This document shows, one piece after another, positions 42,145 to 50,971 of a stretch of DNA of 64,000 nt. The position numbers and the translations under genes are program-made. Below the pieces are notes generated by a model. The model was not told the origin of the DNA, ran no database searches, and worked only from the letters and a program-made list of their open reading frames with translations. This DNA is from Mycolicibacterium sp. BiH015 (lineage in GTDB: Bacteria > Actinomycetota > Actinomycetes > Mycobacteriales > Mycobacteriaceae): the NCBI RefSeq assembly GCF_027706845.1, contig NZ_JAQGCZ010000005.1:62001-126000 (forward strand). Direction: 5' to 3'. Positions within the stretch are counted from its first letter, which is position 1. Each line of letters starts with the position of its first letter.

Positions 42145-43812
42145 GTGCCACGTCGGTTGAGTGCAGCCTTTCGCGCGCCGCTCGCCGAACGTAGCCATCA
42201 ACCTTTCGTCAGCGGCGCGGACCCGGTCCTGCACCGGTTGATCGGAGACGCCGCCGAGGTTCCGATCCTCAAAGCGCTGTTGCGGATCTCGGACGCGGTG
42301 CTGAGTTCGGATTACTTCGACGAGGTTCTTGAGGTGATCGCCGAACAGGCACTCGTCGCGCTCCGGGCGGCGTCGGTGTCGATCAGTCGATGGGAACGCG
42401 AGGGCAACATCCTGCGGACCCTCATCAACGTCGGCGACCTGGCAGCTCACGAGGAGCGCTGGCCCACCGACGAGCACTACGAGGTCGGCGTGGACAGCGA
42501 CGTCACCGACCTGCTGATCGGCGGTAGGGCGTACAGCCACTGCATCGATGACGACCGATGCCCTCCGGAGTCGCGGCAGTTACTCGTCGAACTCGGCAAG
42601 GAGTGCGAACTCGGTGTTCCGATCGTCCACGGCGATGTCATGTGGGGGGAGATCTTGGCCAGCTCGTCCGGTGGCCATCGATTCGACCACGGAGACGCCC
42701 AGCTGCTCCAGGCCATCGCCACCTACACCGCCGTGGCGATTGCGCGCTCGGAACTGCTGAACACGGTGTCGGCGTATGCGTTCGAGGACGCACTGACCGG
42801 TATCGCCAACCGCCGCGCCGTCGACCGATGGTTCGAGCAACAGGACTGGGCAACCTCGTCGATAGTTGCCCTGATGTGCGATCTGGACGGCTTCAAACAG
42901 ATCAACGACCGTGACGGTCATCCCGCCGGGGATCAGCTGCTGCGCCACTTCGCCGATGTACTCACCTCGACGGTCGGCGACGTCGACGGTGCGATGGTCG
43001 GCCGGTTGGGCGGCGACGAGTTCTGCGTCCTGCTCGCCGATGCCACGCTGGCCGATGCGCAGAGATTTGCCAACGATGCGACGCGCCGGTTCCGTGAGAC
43101 GCTGAGTACTTCGGTGACGATCTCGTGGGGGGCGGCCACGTCGGACGCCGAACTGGGTACCGGCGGCGAACTGCTCGACGCCGCCGACGCGGCGCTGATC
43201 GAGGCCAAGCGGCACGGGCCCGCGCACTACAGCGCGGTGAGGCCGACTGACGTCGTCCCCGGCGGGCCCCAGCGCCTCGACCGCCAGGGGATGCACCGGT
43301 CGGGGCTGGAAGCTCTGTGCCGGTCCGTGGTCGACATCACCCGCGAGCACCCCGGCCTGTCGGCGATGGAGGCGCTGGAGGTGCTGGCCGTGCAGATGCA
43401 ACAGCTGGTCGGCACCTGCGCCTACGCGTTGTCCGTCGTGAACGAGGCCGGCACCGAGCTCGTCACCTTGCGCAAGGTCGACATTGTGCGCGACACCGAG
43501 TCCGGGCTGGCGATTCTGACCCACCTCGGCATCGACGGCTGCAAGCTCGCGGACTTTCCGGAGACCGCGAGAGCGATTGCCGAGGCGTCCACTTTCGTTG
43601 CGGCACGCGATCTTCCGGGCTCCGATCCCGCTGAGGTGGCGCTGCTGGAGAAACTCGGCTACGCCGCCGTTCTGGCCGTCGGCGTGCACGGGAGCCGTGA
43701 CCGGTACCTGGCGGAGTTCTACTCCGGCTCGGGCCACGAGGATCTTGTGGCGATCGCCCCGGTCGTGCAGGTTCTGACGTGCTTCTGTGTTCATGGGCGA
43801 ACAGGTGACTAG
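42145..43812 (+). CDS. GAF-GGDEF-GAF-like signalling protein, probable diguanylate cyclase
   Basis: 555 residues from a GTG with AAGGG five bases before. N-terminal GAF (about 38-205), GGDEF domain (about 210-370) with intact active loop RLGGDEF (289-293) and DLDGFKQIND, then a second GAF-like region (about 375-550). The inhibitory RxxD site is absent at its usual place before the loop, so product feedback would be weak. It likely makes c-di-GMP in response to a ligand of the GAF domains. Confidence 0.85.
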   Translation: MPRRLSAAFRAPLAERSHQPFVSGADPVLHRLIGDAAEVPILKALLRISDAVLSSDYFDEVLEVIAEQALVALRAASVSISRWEREGNILRTLINVGDLAAHEERWPTDEHYEVGVDSDVTDLLIGGRAYSHCIDDDRCPPESRQLLVELGKECELGVPIVHGDVMWGEILASSSGGHRFDHGDAQLLQAIATYTAVAIARSELLNTVSAYAFEDALTGIANRRAVDRWFEQQDWATSSIVALMCDLDGFKQINDRDGHPAGDQLLRHFADVLTSTVGDVDGAMVGRLGGDEFCVLLADATLADAQRFANDATRRFRETLSTSVTISWGAATSDAELGTGGELLDAADAALIEAKRHGPAHYSAVRPTDVVPGGPQRLDRQGMHRSGLEALCRSVVDITREHPGLSAMEALEVLAVQMQQLVGTCAYALSVVNEAGTELVTLRKVDIVRDTESGLAILTHLGIDGCKLADFPETARAIAEASTFVAARDLPGSDPAEVALLEKLGYAAVLAVGVHGSRDRYLAEFYSGSGHEDLVAIAPVVQVLTCFCVHGRTGD

Positions 43813-43871
43813 CGCGGTGTATTGATCATCGACAAATCGGGGAACAGAGGGGTTCGGGGTTCGGCTGCACT

Positions 43872-43887
43872 GTCCGTTTACACGGAC
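43872..43887. repeat. short perfect hairpin
   Basis: GTCCGT-TTAC-ACGGAC, six-base arms and four-base loop, in the gap after the GGDEF gene. There is no T-tract on either side, so it is not a standard terminator. It lies 25 bases from the longer inverted repeat at 43912. Confidence 0.5.
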
Positions 43888-43911
43888 GATCTCACCGGCA
43901 GCCGCCCCAGG

Positions 43912-43976
43912 CAGGGCCCCCGATGCGGATGTTGAGAAAAAGCATCCTCTGCTCCCAGGGCTCATCGGGGGCCCTG
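43912..43976. repeat. long perfect inverted repeat, possible structured RNA
   Basis: Two perfect 14-base arms (CAGGGCCCCCGATG at 43912-43925 and its complement at 43963-43976) enclose 37 bases that hold a second hairpin (GGATG at 43927-43931 with CATCC at 43943-43947). It fills the 234-base gap between the GGDEF gene and the methyltransferase gene. No T-run follows on either strand. It may be a rho-independent-like terminator without U-tract, a small RNA or a cis-regulatory element. Confidence 0.6.
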
Positions 43977-44034
43977 ACCTGTCCACGCTAGCCCGGCCCA
44001 CCGACAGGTCGCGTCGGTTCGCCGTATCAGCGGC

Positions 44035-44040
44035 TAGCCT
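44035..44040 (+). promoter_or_regulatory. -10 box of leaderless methyltransferase gene
   Basis: TAGCCT, six bases, then ATG at 44047; no Shine-Dalgarno. The same hexamer and spacing occur before the AraC gene at 63071. Confidence 0.55.
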
Positions 44041-44046
44041 GCACGG

Positions 44047-45129
44047 ATGCCATCGACGCCCCTCCCCGTGGTTCTGGCCACGCTGGCGCTGCGGCGCAAG
44101 CTCAAGCAGTTCGCCGACCGTCTGGTGCCTCCCCAGATAGCTCTACTCGACCTGGGTGAAGGTGTGGGTGCCGTTCAGGTCGCCGCAGCCCTTGCCGAAC
44201 TCGGAATCCCCGACGTCCTCGCCGACGGACCGATGACGGCCCGGCAGGTCTCCGCCCGTGTCGGCACCGATCCGGACACCACTCATCGGCTGCTGCGCGG
44301 TGCGGTCGGTTGCGGTCTGTGCACCATGGACCGCCGGAGCGGGGCGGTCACATTGACGCGGATGGGCGCCGTGCTGCGCAGCGATCACCCCGCCTCGCTT
44401 CGCGCGTGGATGCGGTACAAGGGCATGCGGTCGACCGTCGACGCCTGGGGTGGGCTCGCCGGCAGCGTCCGCAGCGGCAACAGTTCGTTCGCCGCAGTGC
44501 ACGGAATGTCGGTGTGGGATTGGTATGCCACTCATCCCGACGAGGGCCAGATCTTCGCCGCGACGATGCGGCAGGCCACCGAGATCAGCGCCCGCGCGAT
44601 CGCTCGTGCCTACCCTTGGCCCGACGGCGCCGTGGTGTGCGATGTCGCCGGTGGCATCGGCACGCTGTTGTCGGTGATCGTGACGACTGCCCCCGTGCGG
44701 GGAGTCCTCGTCGACAGTCCGGCCATGCTCGCCGAAGCACAGCAATTTCTCCATGAGCGTGGTGTCGCCGACCGCGTCGACAGAGTCGAGGGCGACATTC
44801 TCTACTCCGTCGACGTCGAGGCCGATGTGTATCTGCTCAAGGATGTCCTTCATGACTGGGATGACGATCGCTGCGCGGCCGTCCTCGGCGCTGTCGCGAA
44901 GGCCATGCCCCGTGGCAGCAAGCTGGTGGTGATCGAGTACCTCCAGCCCCGCAACCGCCCGAATCCGTATTCACCGCTGCTCGACCTTCACACGCTGACC
45001 CAGCGCGACGGAGGTCGGCTGCGCTCAGAGCCAGAACTGGCCGCTCTGTTCACCCGAGTCGGTCTGCGGCCCACGGGCCGCCGGTTCTCGGTCGTCCCCC
45101 ACGATCTCGTCGAGGCCGAGAAGGTCTGA
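44047..45129 (+). CDS. SAM-dependent O-methyltransferase (Methyltransf_2 family)
   Basis: 360 residues. An N-terminal winged-helix dimerisation domain (LAELGIPDVLADGPMTARQVSARVGTD) precedes a Rossmann SAM domain with DVAGGIGTLLSVI, acidic LVDSPAML and the family motif LKDVLHDWDDDRC, where the His after DVL is the usual catalytic base. Such enzymes methylate hydroxyls of small aromatics or polyketides; mycobacterial members act in phenolic or quinone metabolism. Substrate unknown. Confidence 0.85.
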   Translation: MPSTPLPVVLATLALRRKLKQFADRLVPPQIALLDLGEGVGAVQVAAALAELGIPDVLADGPMTARQVSARVGTDPDTTHRLLRGAVGCGLCTMDRRSGAVTLTRMGAVLRSDHPASLRAWMRYKGMRSTVDAWGGLAGSVRSGNSSFAAVHGMSVWDWYATHPDEGQIFAATMRQATEISARAIARAYPWPDGAVVCDVAGGIGTLLSVIVTTAPVRGVLVDSPAMLAEAQQFLHERGVADRVDRVEGDILYSVDVEADVYLLKDVLHDWDDDRCAAVLGAVAKAMPRGSKLVVIEYLQPRNRPNPYSPLLDLHTLTQRDGGRLRSEPELAALFTRVGLRPTGRRFSVVPHDLVEAEKV

Positions 45130-45162
45130 CGGCGCTTCGGCGACGATTCGGGCAGGCTATGA

Positions 45163-45651
45163 ATGGGTATGACCCGACGGGTGTCAAGCATGCGCACGCT
45201 GGTCCGGTCGACGTTCGTCCTGACGGCGTTGGTTGCCGGCTCTGTGCTCAGTTCAGCACCAGCTTCCGCCGCCGACCTCGACGACTATCTGTGGCAACGC
45301 CGGCCGTTGCTCGTGTTCGCGCCGACGGCAGGTGACCCGCGCCTTGTCGAGACGCTGAACCGGATCGAGGCCACCCGATGCGACTTCGTCGAACGTGAGA
45401 TGGTGGCGGGCGTGGTCATCGCCGACGGTACCGGTACTTTCGACGGGCAACCGATCGAAGCCGGTGAGCCGCAACGACTCGCCGATCGGTACGGGGTGGG
45501 CAGTGAGGTGTTCACAGTGGTGCTGATCGGCAAAGACGGTGGCGAGAAGTTCCGCGTCGACGACGTACCGGACCTGCAGACGTTCTACGCCGTTGTCGAC
45601 GGGATGCCGATGCGAAGCCGTGAGGCCCAATCGGATTCGAGCCGGTGCTGA
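45163..45651 (+). CDS. secreted DUF4174 protein
   Basis: 162 residues (ATG 45169, with a TATGAA box five bases before, or ATG 45190 are other starts). A signal peptide (TFVLTALVAGSVLSSAPASA) precedes a thioredoxin-like DUF4174 domain (DDYLWQRRPLLVFAPTAGDP; EVFTVVLIGKDGGEKFRVDD). No CxxC, so no redox role is implied. It is coupled to the CIA30 lipoprotein by TGATG. Confidence 0.78.
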   Translation: MGMTRRVSSMRTLVRSTFVLTALVAGSVLSSAPASAADLDDYLWQRRPLLVFAPTAGDPRLVETLNRIEATRCDFVEREMVAGVVIADGTGTFDGQPIEAGEPQRLADRYGVGSEVFTVVLIGKDGGEKFRVDDVPDLQTFYAVVDGMPMRSREAQSDSSRC

Positions 45652-46280
45652 TGCCGACAATGCGCATGGGGCTTGTCGTTGCCGTCTCAGCGATGGCGGC
45701 GGTGTCGTGCGGAAGCGTCGGGCAGCAGGCAGACGCGGACATGACGACGAGCGCGCCGAGCACTGCCGCCGCCTCCGAGGTTGTTCTCGTCGACTTGAGC
45801 GACGCCGACGAAGCTGCACGCTGGACCACGGTCAACGATCCTGTGATGGGCGGCAAATCGACGTCCAGGATCACCTTCGCCGAGGGTGGCCTCGTGTTCT
45901 CCGGCACCATCTCGCTGGCGAACAACGGCGGGTTCGCCTCGGCGCGGGGACCACAGAATCCCGAGATCGGCCGCCGGGCAACGGGTGCCGGCTCCTTGCG
46001 GGTGAACGCGGTGGGCGACGGGAAGACCTATCTGCTGAAGGTGGGCGAGGCCGGCCAAGCGTGGTCCTACGTCCAGCGGTTCGCCACCGAGCCCGGTGTG
46101 GGGCGCGGCTACGATTTGCCCGTCTCGGGGTTCGAGCCGGTCGGCCAGCGCCTCGACCCCGAACCGAGCGCCCCTGCGACCCTGGACCCGTCGACCATCA
46201 ATCAGATTTCGCTCTACATCCTCGACAAGCAGCAGGGCCCGTTCGAGATCACCGTGAGCGCGCTCGACGCCGTCTTCTGA
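45651..46280 (+). CDS. CIA30-domain lipoprotein
   Basis: 209 residues from the ATG overlapping the previous stop. Lipobox AVSC, Thr/Ala-rich linker, then a galactose-binding-like CIA30 domain with its hallmark VNDPVMGGKSTSRI and later NGGFASARG. In mitochondria CIA30 helps complex I assembly; bacterial lipoprotein forms are uncharacterised. Pairing with DUF4174 suggests a shared envelope function. Confidence 0.8.
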   Translation: MPTMRMGLVVAVSAMAAVSCGSVGQQADADMTTSAPSTAAASEVVLVDLSDADEAARWTTVNDPVMGGKSTSRITFAEGGLVFSGTISLANNGGFASARGPQNPEIGRRATGAGSLRVNAVGDGKTYLLKVGEAGQAWSYVQRFATEPGVGRGYDLPVSGFEPVGQRLDPEPSAPATLDPSTINQISLYILDKQQGPFEITVSALDAVF

Positions 46281-46289
46281 GCGCGCTGC

Positions 46290-47258
<969 letters not shown>

Positions 47259-47416
47259 GACTGAAGAGGCTAGCCACGCCAGGACGGCTCAACCTGGGTG
47301 TACTGCACCCAGGTTGGCGGCTTTGATAGCGTTCGCACACCTTCTGCCGCAGAACTGGGAGTTTGCATGCGTATCGCCGCGCACCGATGCCGCCGCGACG
47401 ACGATTGCCTCTCGGC

Positions 47417-48187
47417 GTGACGGAGCAGCCTGATATCGCACCACCCGGCTGGGTGTCCGCGGCAATTCAGACCTACCTGCGGGTGTACCACCGGCATGAG
47501 GTCCGCATCGACGCTCCGGTGCCCGACAGGCCGGTGCTCTTCGTGTGTAACCACGGTTTCGGCGGAGTCATCGATCTCAACGTCGGGGCATTCGTCGCGG
47601 CGCGGCAAGCCGCGGGCGTCACCCGGCCGACCACCGCGATGGTGCATCAGATCGCGTGGACCCTCGGCGTCGGGTCGGTGGTCGAACGGTTCGGCGGCAC
47701 CCCCGGCAGCCGGGAGGCGGCCGACGAGGCTTTTGACGCCGGCCACCATGTTCTCGTCTTTCCGGGAGGCGACGTCGATGCCGGCAAGTCCTGGCGCGAC
47801 AGGAACACGATCAAATTCCATGGCTCGGGGTTCGCGCGTCTGGCACAGGAGCACCGGGTTCCGGTCGTGCCGGTGGTGACGGCAGGGGCGGGCGAATCGC
47901 TGCTGGTACTGAGCGACGGTCAGGCCGCCGCGCGAGCGCTGCGTCTACCGAAGCTACTGCGCGTCAAGGCTCTTCCGCTCAGCGTGTCCATTCCCTGGGG
48001 CGTGAACTTGGGCGTGGTCGGCCTGCTGCCCTACGTTCCATTACCCACCAAGCTCGTCACCGCGGTGATGCCCGCGATAGTTCCCGACGCGGACGAGCCG
48101 CCCGACGAATTCGCTGAGCGTGTTCGTCATGCGATGCAGACTCGGCTCGACGCCCTGACCGCGGGGCGCACACCGCTTCTCGGGTAG
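47417..48187 (+). CDS. PlsC-like lysophospholipid acyltransferase family protein
   Basis: 256 residues if the GTG at 47417 is used; ATG 47387 and TTG 47363 are alternatives, and none has a clear ribosome site. The active-site block is FVCNHGFGGVIDLN (NHx(5)D, one residue longer than the usual HX4D), followed by FPGGDVDAGKSW in place of the FPEGTRS box. It belongs with mycobacterial acyltransferases of glycerolipid or PIM synthesis. Its stop lies five bases from the convergent P450 stop. Confidence 0.75.
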   Translation: MTEQPDIAPPGWVSAAIQTYLRVYHRHEVRIDAPVPDRPVLFVCNHGFGGVIDLNVGAFVAARQAAGVTRPTTAMVHQIAWTLGVGSVVERFGGTPGSREAADEAFDAGHHVLVFPGGDVDAGKSWRDRNTIKFHGSGFARLAQEHRVPVVPVVTAGAGESLLVLSDGQAAARALRLPKLLRVKALPLSVSIPWGVNLGVVGLLPYVPLPTKLVTAVMPAIVPDADEPPDEFAERVRHAMQTRLDALTAGRTPLLG

Positions 48188-48192
48188 TTGCG

Positions 48193-49383
48193 CTACGCGG
48201 GGATGAGCCGCACCGGGAGATGCTCGAGCCGATGAATGATGTTGTTGACGGCCCATTTCGGCTCAGCCACGATGTCGATCCGCTCGACGCGCTCGACGAG
48301 GGCCTGCAGCATGGCTGTGGTCTCCAGCCGCGCCAGGCCCTGGCCGGCACACGCGTGTGCGCCGCTGCCGAACCCGACGTGGCGTCCCGCACTGTTGCGG
48401 ATGTCGAAGACGTCGGGAGCGTCCCATTCCCGTTCGTCACGGTTCGCGGAGGCGTACATGACCAGAACACGAGCGCCCGCGGGTAGCTGTGCCTCACCGA
48501 TAGTGCTCTCGTGCAGCAGCTTTCGGGTGAAGGCGCGCAGCGGGGACTCGAACCGGACGACCTCGTTGACGGCGTTGGGTAGCAGCGAGGGATCGTCTCT
48601 GAGCAGCTGCCACTGTTGGGGATGGCGGGCGAACAGGAACAGGGCACTCGAGATGGCACTGATGGTCGTATCCAGCGACGGCGCGATGTAGTCGATCAGC
48701 AGGGGCGGCACCTCCTCGACGGCCAAGGTGCCGTCGTCGACGGCGGTGAGTAGTTCCTCTGCCATGCTTCCCGGCAGCACAGTGCGTTCACGCACCAGCC
48801 GTCGAGCGAAGCGCAGCATGTGCAGACTGCGGGGTACCGCTTTGAGTGCCCGCCAATTCGCCGGGCCGAGAATGTCGAATGTCGCTGCGGCCCACTCGAG
48901 GAGGTAGCCGCGCTCACCGCGGGGCCAGCCGACCAGATCAGGGACCACGGCCAACGGAAGGGCAGTGGCCAGGTCTGACACCGCGTCCACGGTCGCCCGC
49001 TCCAAGGCATCACCGACGAGGCGCCGGGCCTGCGCGTCGACGTCCTCGCCCAACGAGCGTAGCGCTCGGGGCATCAGCCGGTGCGCGACCAGCTTGCGCC
49101 GCCGCTCGTGGTCGCCACCGTCGCTGTTGAGGGTGGTGCCGCGGGACAACCGGTTCGCCAGCGGATTGGCGGCCACCCCGTGTCCGGACACGAAATTGCC
49201 GTCGTCACGCAGCGTCTCCTTGCACTCGGCATAGCGGGGCAGGGCGTAGAGGCGATGGCGGGGCAGCCAGACCACCGGCCCCAGCGACCGCAGCGTCCGA
49301 TAGTGCGGGTGTGGTTCGAGAAGTGCTGCGCGCGTGTAGATGTCGTGCCGGTATACCGGTACCGCCGCGAGATGACGAAGCAC
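48193..49383 (-). CDS. cytochrome P450
   Basis: 396 residues, soluble bacterial type. Haem Cys345 in FGSGAHACAGQGLARLE, ExxR Glu274/Arg277 (NEVVR), I-helix YIAPSLDTT (236-240 region), where the usual A/G-G before the acidic-Thr pair is Pro-Ser. It starts four bases after the flavin hydroxylase stop, so it is the last gene of the ring-degradation operon. No ferredoxin or ferredoxin reductase gene is nearby, so it must use redox partners from elsewhere. Confidence 0.9.
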   Translation of the reverse strand: MLRHLAAVPVYRHDIYTRAALLEPHPHYRTLRSLGPVVWLPRHRLYALPRYAECKETLRDDGNFVSGHGVAANPLANRLSRGTTLNSDGGDHERRRKLVAHRLMPRALRSLGEDVDAQARRLVGDALERATVDAVSDLATALPLAVVPDLVGWPRGERGYLLEWAAATFDILGPANWRALKAVPRSLHMLRFARRLVRERTVLPGSMAEELLTAVDDGTLAVEEVPPLLIDYIAPSLDTTISAISSALFLFARHPQQWQLLRDDPSLLPNAVNEVVRFESPLRAFTRKLLHESTIGEAQLPAGARVLVMYASANRDEREWDAPDVFDIRNSAGRHVGFGSGAHACAGQGLARLETTAMLQALVERVERIDIVAEPKWAVNNIIHRLEHLPVRLIPA

Positions 49384-49387
49384 GTGA

Positions 49388-50971
49388 TCAGTCCTTTGCG
49401 GGGTGGACCGCGCCTGCTCGGGCGGTCGAGTGGCCGAGTGTGAACACGGGAAGGGCCCGGCACACCGCGGTGACGTCTCGGCCCGCGGTCAGCACCGTGC
49501 GGTCGGGCCTGACCACCGCCGCTGTGATGCGATGGCGGTCGAGCCAGCAGCCCAGTTCCGACTCCGCCTCGGCGAGCACCGCCCGTGCGCCACGGACCCT
49601 GACCATCTCCCGCTGAGACGAAGTCAAGGGGACACTGGTGATCAGGCCGAATCCGGGACCCAGCTCGTCGTCGAGGCGAATATGGCTGTCTAGCCATGTA
49701 TTCGGGCACAGTCCGCCCGCGATGCCACGAGTACGGAGGGTGCGTCGGACAAGCGTTGAGGAGCGCAGCGGCGGAGTCTGCGAATCGGTGAGCTTGGCCC
49801 TCAACCCTGGCACCGAATGCAGCCGCGGCAGCACGAGAGCCCGCGCGAGCGCACCGATACGACCACCGGAGGTCATCGCTCGTCCGATGTTGAGCGCCAG
49901 GGAGATCATGTGGCGGGCGTGCGGGCGGCGCTCGGCCTGGTAACTGTCGAGGGCCCCCGGCGGTAGATCGCCGCGGTACACACCGGCGAGCTTCCAGGCC
50001 AGATTCATGGCGTCACGCAGGCCGGCACCCATTCCCTGTCCGATGAACGGCGGTGTGAGGTGGGCGGCGTCACCAAGCAGGAAAATGTTGCCACGCCGCC
50101 AACGGTCGGCCAGCTGAGCCCGAAAGGTGTACTCGGCGACACGAATCACCCGCAGGTCGGCGTCGGCGACATTCCGGGTCCAGGGAGTGATCAGCGGTCG
50201 CAGGGCGGTCAGCGTGGTGTAGTCGTCGGCCGATTCCCGGTCGAGCAACCGGAACTCCCAGCGGTAGCGGGAGGGGCCGATGCGCATGTAGGTGCCTGCG
50301 CGGTGGCCATCGCAGAGCTGATGCACGCCCTCCCACTGGCGCAGGTCGGCCTCGGTCTCGATGTCGATCACCAGCCATCGCTGGTCGAACTTCAGGTTGC
50401 GCATGGACGCCCCGATCGCCGTGCGCACCATGCTGTTGGCGCCGTCGCAGCCCAACACATAGTCCGCGGTGATCACCGACTCGTGGTCGTCCGAGCGGTC
50501 GCGCACACGCACGCGCAGGGGCCGGGCACCCGTCGGCGGAGTCACGTCGAGCACCTCGGTGTCGCCGCGGAGCCGCGCGTGGGGGTATCGGGTCAGATTG
50601 GCGCGCAACAGTTTTTCCAGCTCCGGCTGATCGAACATGCTGGCCGCCGGAAAACCGTTGCACGTCAACTGTGTTTCGCGATCGAACTGCGCCAGCACCG
50701 TCATGTCGCGGTCGACGAGCCGCAGCCCGCGGGCAGGGCGGGAAATGGTGTCGAACTCGGCGGCAACCCCGAGCCGTGCCAGGATGCGATACACCTCGTC
50801 GTCGAGGTGGACGGCCCGCGGCTGCGGATACACGTGCGGCCACCGGTCGAGCACCAGGGTGTCCACGCCGTACTGGGCAAGCAGGGTCGCGGCCGTGATC
50901 CCGGTGGGCCCGCCACCGACGACGACCACCGAGACATGTTCGGCCGGTGGGTCGTTCGCCGCACCGCTCAT
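49388..50971 (-). CDS. FAD-dependent aromatic hydroxylase (MhpA/PheA-like)
   Basis: 527 residues. FAD-binding VVVVGGGPTGITAATLLAQYG, DG motif GCDGANSMVRTAIG and the second FAD motif FLLGDAAHLTPPFIGQGMGAGLRDA mark class A flavoprotein monooxygenases such as 3-(3-hydroxyphenyl)propionate hydroxylase. It inserts an OH group to give a catechol for the extradiol dioxygenase of the same operon. It overlaps the ligase gene by four bases (ATGA). Confidence 0.9.
   Translation of the reverse strand: MSGAANDPPAEHVSVVVVGGGPTGITAATLLAQYGVDTLVLDRWPHVYPQPRAVHLDDEVYRILARLGVAAEFDTISRPARGLRLVDRDMTVLAQFDRETQLTCNGFPAASMFDQPELEKLLRANLTRYPHARLRGDTEVLDVTPPTGARPLRVRVRDRSDDHESVITADYVLGCDGANSMVRTAIGASMRNLKFDQRWLVIDIETEADLRQWEGVHQLCDGHRAGTYMRIGPSRYRWEFRLLDRESADDYTTLTALRPLITPWTRNVADADLRVIRVAEYTFRAQLADRWRRGNIFLLGDAAHLTPPFIGQGMGAGLRDAMNLAWKLAGVYRGDLPPGALDSYQAERRPHARHMISLALNIGRAMTSGGRIGALARALVLPRLHSVPGLRAKLTDSQTPPLRSSTLVRRTLRTRGIAGGLCPNTWLDSHIRLDDELGPGFGLITSVPLTSSQREMVRVRGARAVLAEAESELGCWLDRHRITAAVVRPDRTVLTAGRDVTAVCRALPVFTLGHSTARAGAVHPAKD

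Noticed and set aside
43912..43976. Assignment of the inverted repeat to a known riboswitch or to the 6C RNA family
   Set aside because: The expected conserved cores (C-rich hairpin loops of 6C, SAM- or c-di-AMP-riboswitch cores) are not visible; it is left as an unassigned structure.
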